A stretch of 64,000 bases of DNA, from contig NZ_CP026947.1 in the NCBI RefSeq assembly GCF_003065405.1, forward strand, positions 868,001-932,000, written 5' to 3'. How positions within the stretch are numbered: the stretch's first letter is position 1; every line of letters starts with the position of its first letter. The stretch comes from Corynebacterium yudongzhengii (GTDB lineage Bacteria; Actinomycetota; Actinomycetes; Mycobacteriales; Mycobacteriaceae). A program made the translations under genes and the position numbers. Of this stretch, positions 29,172 through 36,468 are shown piece after piece. The notes under the pieces were generated by a model. The model ran no database searches. It was not told the origin of the DNA and worked only from the letters and a program-made list of their open reading frames with translations.

Positions 29172-29531
29172 ATGACTCTCGCTCTGTCTGCCGCTCTGCT
29201 GATGTTCGGCGGCGTGTACCTGATGATGCGCCGCGAGATGTTGCGCATCGTCTTAGGATTCATGCTGCTCAGCCACGCGGCCAACCTCGTGCTCATGGCC
29301 GCCGGTGGCACGGCCTGGAGGGATGAGCCCTTCGGCACCCACCAGGTCACCGACACCGCCGCGGACCCGTTGCCGCAGGCGTTCGTACTCACCGCGATCG
29401 TGATTTCCTTCTCGATCTCCGTGGTCATGCTGGTCACGGCGGTCGTCGGCAAGTCCGATGACCGCACCCGCACCGCGGATTCCGAGAAGCCTGCCGACGA
29501 TAAGGCCGACCGAAAAGAGGTGAACAGCTGA
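29172..29531 (+). CDS. mrpC: Na+/H+ antiporter subunit C
   Basis: A 119-residue NuoK-like membrane subunit with three spans (about 5-22, 28-48, 70-95), including LMMRREMLRIVLGFMLLSHAANLVLMAAG and LPQAFVLTAIVISFSISVVML. A charged tail follows. It starts 3 nt after mrpA and ends sharing a base with the mrpD start (TGATG), so the subunits are translationally coupled. Homologues match MnhC/MrpC in length and segment order. Confidence 0.93.
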   Translation: MTLALSAALLMFGGVYLMMRREMLRIVLGFMLLSHAANLVLMAAGGTAWRDEPFGTHQVTDTAADPLPQAFVLTAIVISFSISVVMLVTAVVGKSDDRTRTADSEKPADDKADRKEVNS

Positions 29532-31162
29532 TGCTCAGCTACGACACTCTGAGCGCCCTGCTGCCTGTCCTCGCGGGCGGCCCACTGTTGATGGCCGGCG
29601 TGATGATCCTGCTGGGGCGCACCTACGTGCTCCAGACGGCGCTGATGTTCGTATCGCTTCTGGCGATGCTCGGTTTCTCCATCGGGCTGATCTTCCGCGT
29701 CGACGATGGCGAGGTGATCGCCCACGGCACCGCCAACTGGCCGATGGGCATCGCGATCCCGTTCGTCCTCGACATGTTCTCCGCTTTAATGCTGTTAACC
29801 ACCACGATCCTGGCGCTGACCTGCGCCTGGTTCGCGGTGGCCTCCGGCCTGCACCGGGAGCGTTTCTTCGCCCCGCTCGTCATGATCCTCATGACCGGTG
29901 TCTACGGCGCGATCCTCACGGCGGATATCTTCAACTTCTTCGTCTTCATCGAGGTCATGCTCCTGCCGTCCTACGGGCTCTACGCCCTGACGATGGCTCG
30001 GCGCGCCCCGGACAAGCGTGTCGACGGCCTGCGCCTCTACATCTCCGCCAACCTGCTGGCCTCCACGGTGCTGTTGATCGGCGTGGGCTTCGTCTACGGC
30101 ACCGCCGGCACGGTCAACCTCGCCGAGCTCGCTGGCGTCGCGGCGGAAGACGATACCGTCGCCATCGCCATGGCCGTGGTCATGCTGGCCATGCTCACCA
30201 AGGCCTCGGTCGTGCCGATCCACACCTGGCTGACCCGGACCTACAACTACACCTCGCCGGCGATCACGGCGCTGTTCTCCGGCCTGCACACCAAGGTCGG
30301 CGTCTACATCACTTACCGCCTTTATGCCGTGGTCTTCGGCGGCGACGACCGCTTCCTCTGGGTCTTCGTCGCCCTGTTCACCGCCACGATGTTCTTCGGC
30401 GTCATGGGGGCGGTCGGCGAGTTCCACTCGCGGTCCATCCTGGTGTTCCACATGGTCAGCCAGCTCGGCTACATCCTCATGGGTGTGGCCCTGTTCACCC
30501 AGGTGGGGCTGACCGCCGGCATCTTCTACCTCGTCCACCACATGCTGGTGAAGGCCTCGCTGTTCATGTCCACCGGCGCCGTCGAGGTCCGCTATGGCTC
30601 CGGCCAGATCGGGCGGGTTACTGGCATCGCGAAGCGCGAGCCGATCATCGCCATTGCATTCTTCATCGCCGCGCTCTCGCTGGCCGGCATCCCGCCGTTC
30701 TCGGGCTTCGTGGCTAAGGCGTCGCTGATGATTGCCACGTGGGAGGCCAGCGAGGTGCTCGCGCTGATCACCATGGTGGTGGTCTCGATCATCACTCTGC
30801 TGTCCATGCTCAAGATCTGGGGCGGCATGTTCTGGGGCGACGAGAAGGACGAGGAAAAGCGTGCGCAGGCGCGGGCCCGTCGAGAGGCGCGCGAACGCCG
30901 CGCCCGCAAGGCGGCCGAAGCCGAGACCGGCGCCGCCGCAACCGCCGCAAGCGTGGCCATCGCCGAAAAGACCGACGATGTCGAAAAAGAGGCACCGCAC
31001 GAGCGCCGCATCGGCTTCTTTTTGGCTGCCCCGTCGGTCATCCTGGCGGGCATGACCATTGCCATCGGCCTGGGGGCCGAGGTGCTCCTCGGCTGGTCCG
31101 AGACCGCCGCTGAAGGACTCATGGATACCTCCACCTACGTCGAGGCGGTGCAGAACTCATGA
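29531..31162 (+). CDS. mrpD: Na+/H+ antiporter subunit D
   Basis: A 543-residue NuoM/NuoN-like proton-translocating subunit with about 14 membrane spans. Conserved elements include FNFFVFIEVMLLPSYGLYAL with the membrane glutamate, MLTKASVVPIHTWLTRTY and the HHMLVKASLFM helix with its lysine. Near residues 435-475 it carries a charged insertion very rich in Arg, Ala and Glu (DEKDEEKRAQARARREARER) before the last span, probably a cytoplasmic loop and unusual compared with shorter Mrp D proteins of about 500 residues. It overlaps mrpE by 4 nt (ATGA). Confidence 0.94.
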   Translation: MLSYDTLSALLPVLAGGPLLMAGVMILLGRTYVLQTALMFVSLLAMLGFSIGLIFRVDDGEVIAHGTANWPMGIAIPFVLDMFSALMLLTTTILALTCAWFAVASGLHRERFFAPLVMILMTGVYGAILTADIFNFFVFIEVMLLPSYGLYALTMARRAPDKRVDGLRLYISANLLASTVLLIGVGFVYGTAGTVNLAELAGVAAEDDTVAIAMAVVMLAMLTKASVVPIHTWLTRTYNYTSPAITALFSGLHTKVGVYITYRLYAVVFGGDDRFLWVFVALFTATMFFGVMGAVGEFHSRSILVFHMVSQLGYILMGVALFTQVGLTAGIFYLVHHMLVKASLFMSTGAVEVRYGSGQIGRVTGIAKREPIIAIAFFIAALSLAGIPPFSGFVAKASLMIATWEASEVLALITMVVVSIITLLSMLKIWGGMFWGDEKDEEKRAQARARREARERRARKAAEAETGAAATAASVAIAEKTDDVEKEAPHERRIGFFLAAPSVILAGMTIAIGLGAEVLLGWSETAAEGLMDTSTYVEAVQNS

Positions 31163-31536
31163 AAAACATCCTGACCTATCCTTTCCGCTTCATCGCCTTC
31201 TGGCTGTGGTACTTCAAGGAATTCTGGGTATCGAACTTCGACATCGTGCGCGACGTGGTCACCCCCGGTAACGACGCGCACCCCGGTATCGGGCGCTACG
31301 AGTGCCACAGCCTCTCCGACTGGGAATACGTGCTGCTGGCCTCGCTGATCACCATCACGCCGGGTACCTTGGTCGTCGGCGCTGGCCGCGACACCGACTC
31401 CGGGGTGCGGGTGCTCTACGTCCACGGCCTGTACGCACAGACGGAGCCCGAACTGCTCGACGAGATCCGGGATATGGAAGACCGCATGATCAACGGCGTC
31501 TCCCTCTTCCCGCGGTACAACGAAGGAGCCCGCTGA
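31159..31536 (+). CDS. mrpE: Na+/H+ antiporter subunit E
   Basis: A 125-residue subunit with the family sequence PFRFIAFWLWYFKEFWVSN and then GIGRYECHSLSDWEYVLLASLITITPGTL, followed by a soluble C-terminal domain with LYVHGLYAQ. It overlaps mrpD by 4 nt and is followed 1 nt later by mrpF. It has one or two spans at the N-terminus and is required for a full Mrp complex in the systems studied. Confidence 0.93.
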   Translation: MKNILTYPFRFIAFWLWYFKEFWVSNFDIVRDVVTPGNDAHPGIGRYECHSLSDWEYVLLASLITITPGTLVVGAGRDTDSGVRVLYVHGLYAQTEPELLDEIRDMEDRMINGVSLFPRYNEGAR

Positions 31537-31537
31537 C

Positions 31538-31792
31538 ATGGCCATCATCGTAGGAATGATCATCCTGGGAATCACGTGTATCCCGGCCGCCTACCGCATG
31601 CTCATCGGCCCGACGGCCGCCGACCGCGCGGCCGCCGCCGACCTGTTGCTGGTCGCGGTGGTGGGGCTGCTCGCGCTGCTGGGATTCCAAAATGGCTCGA
31701 ACTATATCTTTGACATCGTGCTCGTCGCCGCGCTCGTCGGATTCATCTCCGCGATCTCTTTGGCGCGCGCACTGACGGGAGGTATCCGATGA
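31538..31792 (+). CDS. mrpF: Na+/H+ antiporter subunit F
   Basis: An 84-residue protein with three hydrophobic spans, containing CIPAAYRMLIGPTAADRAAAADLL, the signature stretch of MrpF, and a central aspartate within the second membrane region. It overlaps mrpG by 4 nt (ATGA). Length and sequence fit the family well. Confidence 0.93.
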   Translation: MAIIVGMIILGITCIPAAYRMLIGPTAADRAAAADLLLVAVVGLLALLGFQNGSNYIFDIVLVAALVGFISAISLARALTGGIR

Positions 31793-32139
31793 GCTTCTTA
31801 GAAATCGTCGCGTTACTCGGCGACATCCTCATCATCCTCGGCGCCATCATCTTCGGCATCTGTGCCGTCGGTGTGTTGAAGTTCCGCGACGTGTATACCC
31901 GACTGTCCGTAATCGGTACCGCCGGTGGTTCCGGCATCATCCTCGTGATTATCGGGGTCTGGATGCAGGATCCGCAGTGGCTCGACGGGCTCAAGGCCGT
32001 CGGCGCGATCATCCTGCTTCTAGGTACCTCGGCGCTCGGCTCCATCCTCATCGCCCGGGCGGCGCTGTTGCGGCGGACCCCGATGATCGAGCCGATTTTC
32101 GACGACACCAAGCTGCTTTCCGAAGAATGCGTCGACTAA
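31789..32139 (+). CDS. mrpG: Na+/H+ antiporter subunit G
   Basis: A 116-residue, three-span subunit with GDILIILGAIIFGICAVGVL followed by KFRDVYTRLSVIGTAGGSG, the typical MrpG region. It is the last gene of the mrp operon; no clear terminator follows before the GlxR-like site at 32178. The operon lacks any separate B subunit because B is fused to A. Confidence 0.93.
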   Translation: MSFLEIVALLGDILIILGAIIFGICAVGVLKFRDVYTRLSVIGTAGGSGIILVIIGVWMQDPQWLDGLKAVGAIILLLGTSALGSILIARAALLRRTPMIEPIFDDTKLLSEECVD

Positions 32140-32177
32140 AACCGCTACCGGCGCCCGTGGGCACGCACTAGACTAAT

Positions 32178-32193
32178 GGTGACGTAGATCACC
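32178..32193. promoter_or_regulatory. Candidate GlxR (CRP-family) binding site
   Basis: GGTGACGTAGATCACC matches the corynebacterial GlxR consensus TGTGANNTANNTCACA except for the two outer bases, including the central TA. It is centred about 36 bp upstream of the PII-like start codon. It may regulate that gene with cAMP. This is a sequence-only call. Confidence 0.55.
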
Positions 32194-32221
32194 TAATAGT
32201 TGAGCAAAGTGAGTGTCTACC

Positions 32222-32584
32222 ATGAAGCTGATCACCGCAGTAATCAAGCCGGAAATCTTGACCAAGGTGCGCGACGAGCTCACCCAGCTCGGCGTGCACG
32301 GCATGACCGCCAGCGAGGTACAGGGCTATGGCTCGCTGCACGCCGCCGGATTCCAGCCCAAGGTCCGAATTGAGATCGTCGTGCCCGCCGACCAAGTCGA
32401 CGACGTCGTCGACGCTGTGTGCCGTGGGGCTTTTACCGGCAAGGCCGGCGACGGAAAGATCTGGATCACGCCCGTCGACCACGTCGTGCGCGTGCGTACC
32501 GGCGAGGCTGACCACGACGCCCTCTGGCCCGCGCGCGTGCGCCGGTGGGAAGGGGATGTGACCAGCGCAGCGGGTTCACGCTAG
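32222..32584 (+). CDS. PII-family signalling protein with shortened T-loop
   Basis: A 120-residue PII protein (ATG at 32222; a GTG 9 nt upstream is an alternative). It keeps the start MKLITAVIKPEILTKVRDEL, the B-loop TGKAGDGKIWI and the C-loop VRVRTGE that bind ATP/ADP in PII trimers. The T-loop is cut down: between GYG and PKVRIEIVV there are 8 residues (SLHAAGFQ) instead of about 19. The tyrosine normally modified by GlnD and the usual contacts to AmtB, GlnD and PII targets are therefore gone. A short basic/acidic tail follows the C-loop. It occupies the ftsY-ffh interval where amtB-glnK-glnD stands in relatives, with both partners absent. Confidence 0.88.
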   Translation: MKLITAVIKPEILTKVRDELTQLGVHGMTASEVQGYGSLHAAGFQPKVRIEIVVPADQVDDVVDAVCRGAFTGKAGDGKIWITPVDHVVRVRTGEADHDALWPARVRRWEGDVTSAAGSR

Positions 32585-32638
32585 GGTAGGAGAGATACTT
32601 TTTCCTTTTAACCCCGACCACGCGAGGAAGATACGAGA

Positions 32639-34303
32639 GTGTTTGAGTCACTGTCCGATCGCCTAACGAACGCCCTCACCGGGCTCCGCGGCAAGGGCAA
32701 GCTCACCGAGGCGGATATCGACGCCACCGCCCGTGAGATCCGCCTGGCACTGCTCGAGGCCGACGTCTCGCTACCGGTCGTGCGTGCCTTCATCAAGCGC
32801 ATCAAGGAGCGCGCGCGGGGCGCCGAGGTCTCCGCCGCGCTGAACCCGGCCCAGCAGGTAGTCAAGATCGTCAACGAGGAGCTCATCAGCATCCTCGGCG
32901 GGGAGACCCGGCGGCTGCAGCTGGCGAAGAACCCGCCGACCGTGATCATGCTCGCCGGCCTGCAGGGCGCCGGTAAGACGACGCTGGCCGGCAAGCTGGC
33001 GAAGCACCTGGCCAAGCAGGGCCATACCCCGATGCTCGTCGCCTGTGACCTGCAGCGCCCGGGAGCGGTCCAGCAGCTGCAGATCGTCGGCGAGCGTGCC
33101 GAGGTGCCCACCTTCGCCCCGGATCCCGGCACGACCCTCGATGACTCCGGCCACGAGCTGGGAACCTCCCACGGGGATCCGGTGCAGGTCGCGCAGCGCG
33201 GCATCAACGAGGCGCGGCGCACCCAGCACGACGTGGTCATCATCGATACCGCCGGCCGCCTGGGCATCGACGAAACCCTCATGACCCAGGCCCGCAACAT
33301 CCGCGACGCCGTCGACCCGGACGAGGTCCTCTTCGTCATCGATGCCATGATCGGCCAGGATGCCGTGACCACCGCCCAGGCCTTCGCCGAGGGCGTGGAC
33401 TTTACCGGCGTGGTGCTCACGAAGCTCGACGGCGACGCCCGCGGTGGTGCCGCACTGTCGATCCGTGAGGTCACCGGCAAGCCGATCCTGTACGCCTCCA
33501 CGGGTGAGAAGCTCGACGCCTTCGACGTCTTCCACCCCGAGCGCATGGCCAGCCGTATCCTCGGCATGGGTGACGTGCTCAGCCTCATCGAGCAGGCCGA
33601 GTCGGTCATGGACCAGCAGAAAGCCGAGAAGGCGGCGGCGAAGCTCGGCAGCGGCGAGCTGACCCTGACCGACTTCCTGGATCAGCTCATGATGATCCGG
33701 CGGATGGGCCCGCTGGGCAACCTCCTGAAGATGCTGCCCGGCGGCAAGCAGATGAACCAGATGGCCGACATGGTCGACGAGAAGCAGCTCGACCGCATCC
33801 AGGCCATCATCCGCGGCATGACGCCCGAGGAACGCGACAACCCGAAGATCCTCAACGCCTCGCGCCGCAAGCGCATCGCCAACGGTTCGGGCGTGCAGGT
33901 CTCGGACGTCAACCAGCTGGTGGAACGCTTCTTCGACGCGAAGAAGATGATGTCCAAGATGGCCGGCCAGATGGGCATGGGCGGTTCCAAGCGTTCGGCG
34001 ACGAAGAAGAAGCCCAAGGGGCGCAAGAACAAGAAGGGCAAGCGCAAGGCGCCGAAGAACCGGCAGAGGCAGCAGATGCCGCAGATGCCCGGTATGCCCG
34101 GCATGGATATGAATCAGCTGAAGAAGATGGCCGAGCAGATGGATGGCGGGCAGATGCCCGGCATGCCTGGTATGCCCGGTATGCCGGGCCAGGCTGGGCA
34201 GGCCGGCAACAAGCAGCCTAAGAAGCCGGAGGGTGCGGAGGACATCGACTTCGACAACCTCGACTTCAACGCCGCCATGGAGAGGTTGCGCGGCAAGAAG
34301 TAA
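32639..34303 (+). CDS. ffh: Signal recognition particle protein Ffh
   Basis: SRP54 homologue that binds signal peptides and 4.5S RNA. The GTG at 32639 has GAGGAAG 9 nt upstream. The 554 residues comprise the N domain (1-90), the GTPase G domain with GLQGAGKTTLAGKLAKH (G1), DTAGRLGIDE (G3) and TKLDGDARGG (G4), and the methionine-rich M domain (about 300-435) containing MGPLGNLLKMLPGGKQMNQ. The C-terminal tail is basic, then low in complexity, with repeated MPGMPGM units (about 480-515), as often seen in actinobacterial Ffh. Confidence 0.97.
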   Translation: MFESLSDRLTNALTGLRGKGKLTEADIDATAREIRLALLEADVSLPVVRAFIKRIKERARGAEVSAALNPAQQVVKIVNEELISILGGETRRLQLAKNPPTVIMLAGLQGAGKTTLAGKLAKHLAKQGHTPMLVACDLQRPGAVQQLQIVGERAEVPTFAPDPGTTLDDSGHELGTSHGDPVQVAQRGINEARRTQHDVVIIDTAGRLGIDETLMTQARNIRDAVDPDEVLFVIDAMIGQDAVTTAQAFAEGVDFTGVVLTKLDGDARGGAALSIREVTGKPILYASTGEKLDAFDVFHPERMASRILGMGDVLSLIEQAESVMDQQKAEKAAAKLGSGELTLTDFLDQLMMIRRMGPLGNLLKMLPGGKQMNQMADMVDEKQLDRIQAIIRGMTPEERDNPKILNASRRKRIANGSGVQVSDVNQLVERFFDAKKMMSKMAGQMGMGGSKRSATKKKPKGRKNKKGKRKAPKNRQRQQMPQMPGMPGMDMNQLKKMAEQMDGGQMPGMPGMPGMPGQAGQAGNKQPKKPEGAEDIDFDNLDFNAAMERLRGKK

Positions 34304-34433
34304 GTACAGTCCGCCTCGGCCGGTCCAGCCGTGGCGCACACCCCAGCTGGGAGTGAACGCAGGGGGAAACCACTTGGTAACTGGCGCGTTTTTGAAGGCG
34401 TTTTAAAGTCCGCGTGGCTTCGCCCGGCCTTGT

Positions 34434-34525
34434 CCGGTCGAAAGCACCCTCTCGGAAAGGAGTCCCGCGAGGTCGAAAGGAGGCCTGTTTGCGACCTCCT
34501 TTAGTGTTGGTGAATTCGACCAGCG
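34434..34525. repeat. Inverted-repeat element, copy 5
   Basis: Left end CCGGTCGAAAGC, right end AATTCGACCAGCG, with two internal GGTCGAAAGGAG / AAAGGAGTCCCGCG motifs. Part of the 174-bp direct duplication. Confidence 0.75.
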
Positions 34526-34829
34526 CAAGAGAACTATGAACGCACGGTCGGACAAGCGCGCGATTTCACCAGCCGGTCGCCTCACTGGTCTCATCGGTCC
34601 CTCTGGTGGGTCATTGTGGTTTGCTAGGTTTGTGTCGCCATGCCGCGCTTACGCTGGTCGAAAGCACCCTCTCGGAAAGGAGTCCCGCGAGGTCGAAAGG
34701 AGGCCTGTTTGCGGGTTCCTTTAGTGTTGGTGAATTCGACCGGCGTAAGAGCACTATGAACGTACTGCCGGACAAGTGCGCGATTTCACCAGCCGGTCGC
34801 CTCACTGGTCTCATCAGTCCCTCTGGTGA
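34436..34829. repeat. 174-bp tandem duplication, 220-bp period
   Basis: The segments 34436-34609 and 34656-34829 align at a constant offset of 220 bp with a modest number of substitutions. Examples are GCGACCTCC versus GCGGGTTCC and CAGCGCAAGAG versus CGGCGTAAGAG. Each copy starts GGTCGAAAGCACCCTCTCGG and ends TCACTGGTCTCATC-GTCCC. Confidence 0.9.
34651..34746. repeat. Inverted-repeat element, copy 6
   Basis: Left end ACGCTGGTCGAAA, right end AATTCGACCGGCGT, with the same internal motifs as copy 5. It is the second member of the tandem duplication. Confidence 0.8.
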
Positions 34830-34855
34830 GCTCCCCGCAGTTCTGCAGACAAGCA

Positions 34856-34904
34856 AAAGGGTGGGCCAAGTCAGGTACGACGCTACCGCTACGACCCACC
34901 CTTT
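34856..34904 (+). terminator. Hairpin downstream of ffh and repeats (possible terminator)
   Basis: AAAGGGTGGG (34856-34865) pairs perfectly with CCCACCCTTT (34895-34904) across a 29-nt loop. No long T-tract follows, so a termination role is uncertain. Confidence 0.4.
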
Positions 34905-35060
34905 CGTGTGGAATGTTTGAAATTTCGAGCATATGGGGCCGTTTGTCCGTATCGTGGCGGGTGGAGACAAAACTCCAACTTATATTTTCACGCCAATTAA
35001 ACGGTTTTCACTGGCTGCCGGGCGGAGCGAGTCCGCGGCGACTGAGACCGGAAAGGATTC

Positions 35061-36218
35061 ATGAGCTTCACAGCCCCCGAACTTCCCAAGATCGATTTCC
35101 TGTACCTGAACGAGGAAGAAATGATCGAGGCCGGTGTCGCTGACACCGGACGCTGTGTCGAGGTGATGGAAGAAACCTTGATCCTGCTCGCCGAGGGCGA
35201 CTACCGTATGGCGGGCGCATCCGCGAACTCCCACGGTGCCCAGATCAACTTCCCGGAAAAGCCCGAGCACGAAGGCATGCCGGAAGACGGTCCGGACCGT
35301 CGCTTCATGGCCATGCCCGCCTACCTGGGCGGACGCTTCCGCCGCGCCGGCGTGAAGTGGTACGGCTCGAACGCCGAGAACCGTAACCGCGAGCTGCCGC
35401 GCTCCATCCACGTCTTCGTCCTCAATGACGCTGATACCGGCGCCCCGCTGGCGATCATGTCCGCGAACACCCTGTCGGCCTACCGCACCGGTGCGGTCCC
35501 GGCCGTCGGTGTGAAGCACCTCGCCGTCGAGAACGCGGAGACCGTCGGCATCATCGGCCCCGGCGTCATGAGCCGCACCATCCTGGCCTCGTCCATCTCG
35601 CAGCGCCCGTCGATCAAGACCGTGAAGGTCAAGGGGCGCAGCGCGGGCTCCACCCAGCGCGCCGCCGACTGGTACGCGGAGTCCTTCCCGGATCTCGACG
35701 TCCAGGTCGTCGACTCCGAGCAGGAGGCCATCGAAGGCTCCGACATTCTCATCGCCGGCACCTCGACGTCGAAGGGCGGTCCGAAGGACTTCCCGTACTT
35801 CAAGACCGAGTGGCTGAAGCCGGGCGCCCTGGTGCTGGCTCCGGCCGCCGCCCGCTTCGACGACGACTATGTCGCCTCCGATAAGTCCAACCTGGTGCTG
35901 GACTACGACGGCCTGTACTCCGAGTGGTTCCACGAAAACGGCCCCGGCGTGACCTACGAGGATCTTCTCGGCATCCCGGGCAACCGCTGGTGGGACATGA
36001 AGGAAGAGGGCACGATCTCGGACGAGAAGCTCGTCAACATCGGTGACATCGCCTCCGGCAAGGCCAAGGGCCGGGAGAACGACGAGCAGATCTTCCTGTA
36101 CTCCATCGGTGGCATGCCGGTCGAGGACGTCGCCTGGGCCTCTGACCTCTATGATTACGCGGCGAAGAACGACATCGGCACCGTGCTCGATCTCTGGGAT
36201 ACCCCGCGGTTGAGCTAA
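35061..36218 (+). CDS. Ornithine cyclodeaminase / mu-crystallin family protein
   Basis: A 385-residue NAD(P)-dependent protein. The family segments are visible: substrate-side RRFMAMPAYLGGRFRRAGVKWYGS, SANTLSAYRTGAVPAVGVKHLA and the dinucleotide fold VGIIGPGVMSRTILAS (about 158-173). Canonical ornithine cyclodeaminases convert ornithine to proline and ammonia; related members act on other amino acids. It is longer than ordinary members (about 320-350), with an extra C-terminal region. In C. glutamicum an ocd gene belongs to the nitrogen-control set, and here the gene lies directly upstream of glnA. GGAAAGGA precedes the ATG by 4 nt. The substrate is not decided by sequence. Confidence 0.75.
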   Translation: MSFTAPELPKIDFLYLNEEEMIEAGVADTGRCVEVMEETLILLAEGDYRMAGASANSHGAQINFPEKPEHEGMPEDGPDRRFMAMPAYLGGRFRRAGVKWYGSNAENRNRELPRSIHVFVLNDADTGAPLAIMSANTLSAYRTGAVPAVGVKHLAVENAETVGIIGPGVMSRTILASSISQRPSIKTVKVKGRSAGSTQRAADWYAESFPDLDVQVVDSEQEAIEGSDILIAGTSTSKGGPKDFPYFKTEWLKPGALVLAPAAARFDDDYVASDKSNLVLDYDGLYSEWFHENGPGVTYEDLLGIPGNRWWDMKEEGTISDEKLVNIGDIASGKAKGRENDEQIFLYSIGGMPVEDVAWASDLYDYAAKNDIGTVLDLWDTPRLS

Positions 36219-36262
36219 CCGTTGCCCGCGGCGGGCAGTCCGTCGCAACCCGAATTTATAAG

Positions 36263-36290
36263 TCCCCCCCCGCTTTATGGGGGGATTTTT
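36263..36290 (+). terminator. Rho-independent terminator after the OCD-family gene
   Basis: TCCCCCC pairs with GGGGGGA around a short loop containing GCTTTA, followed by a run of five Ts. It begins 45 nt after the stop codon. Confidence 0.85.
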
Positions 36291-36311
36291 CATACCTAGA
36301 TCGCAAAAATT

Positions 36312-36345
36312 GCATAGGATGGTCAGCACGCTGGTTTTCCTATGC
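36312..36345 (+). promoter_or_regulatory. Leader hairpin 1 upstream of glnA
   Basis: GCATAGGA (36312-36319) is perfectly complementary to TCCTATGC (36338-36345) with an 18-nt loop. As DNA it could be an operator; as RNA it is a stem-loop in the glnA leader if transcription starts upstream. Confidence 0.45.
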
Positions 36346-36388
36346 GAGGAACGCATGCAGGACACACCAGAAGTCCGGCTTGGCCGCT

Positions 36389-36407
36389 CATGCGACCCTG
36401 TCGCATG
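36389..36407 (+). promoter_or_regulatory. Leader hairpin 2 upstream of glnA
   Basis: CATGCGAC-CCT-GTCGCATG forms an 8-bp perfect stem with a 3-nt loop, 62 nt before the GTG start of glnA. Nothing in the sequence tells whether it acts in RNA or DNA. Confidence 0.45.
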
Positions 36408-36468
36408 CGATCCTGATGCCAACCCAAAACTTATCGGTCAGGTCGGCACGACTGAGGAGTCGATCACT

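Larger units (their letters stand above)
34304..35060. other. Repeat-containing gap between ffh and the OCD-family gene
   Basis: About 760 bp with no supported gene. It contains a 174-bp direct duplication (34436-34609 and 34656-34829), each copy including an inverted-repeat element, and then a long-arm hairpin (34856-34904). The promoter for the downstream gene is presumably in 34930-35040, where TATATT at 34981-34986 is a possible -10 box. Confidence 0.6.

Noticed and set aside
34436..34829. CRISPR-like direct repeat
   Set aside because: Only two copies of 174 bp with a 46-bp gap, no short regular repeats and no cas genes; it is a tandem duplication.
36277..36468. N-terminal extension of glnA (64 extra codons in frame)
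   Set aside because: Homologues start near 36469, a good ribosome-binding site lies there, and the region contains the terminator tail and two palindromes.
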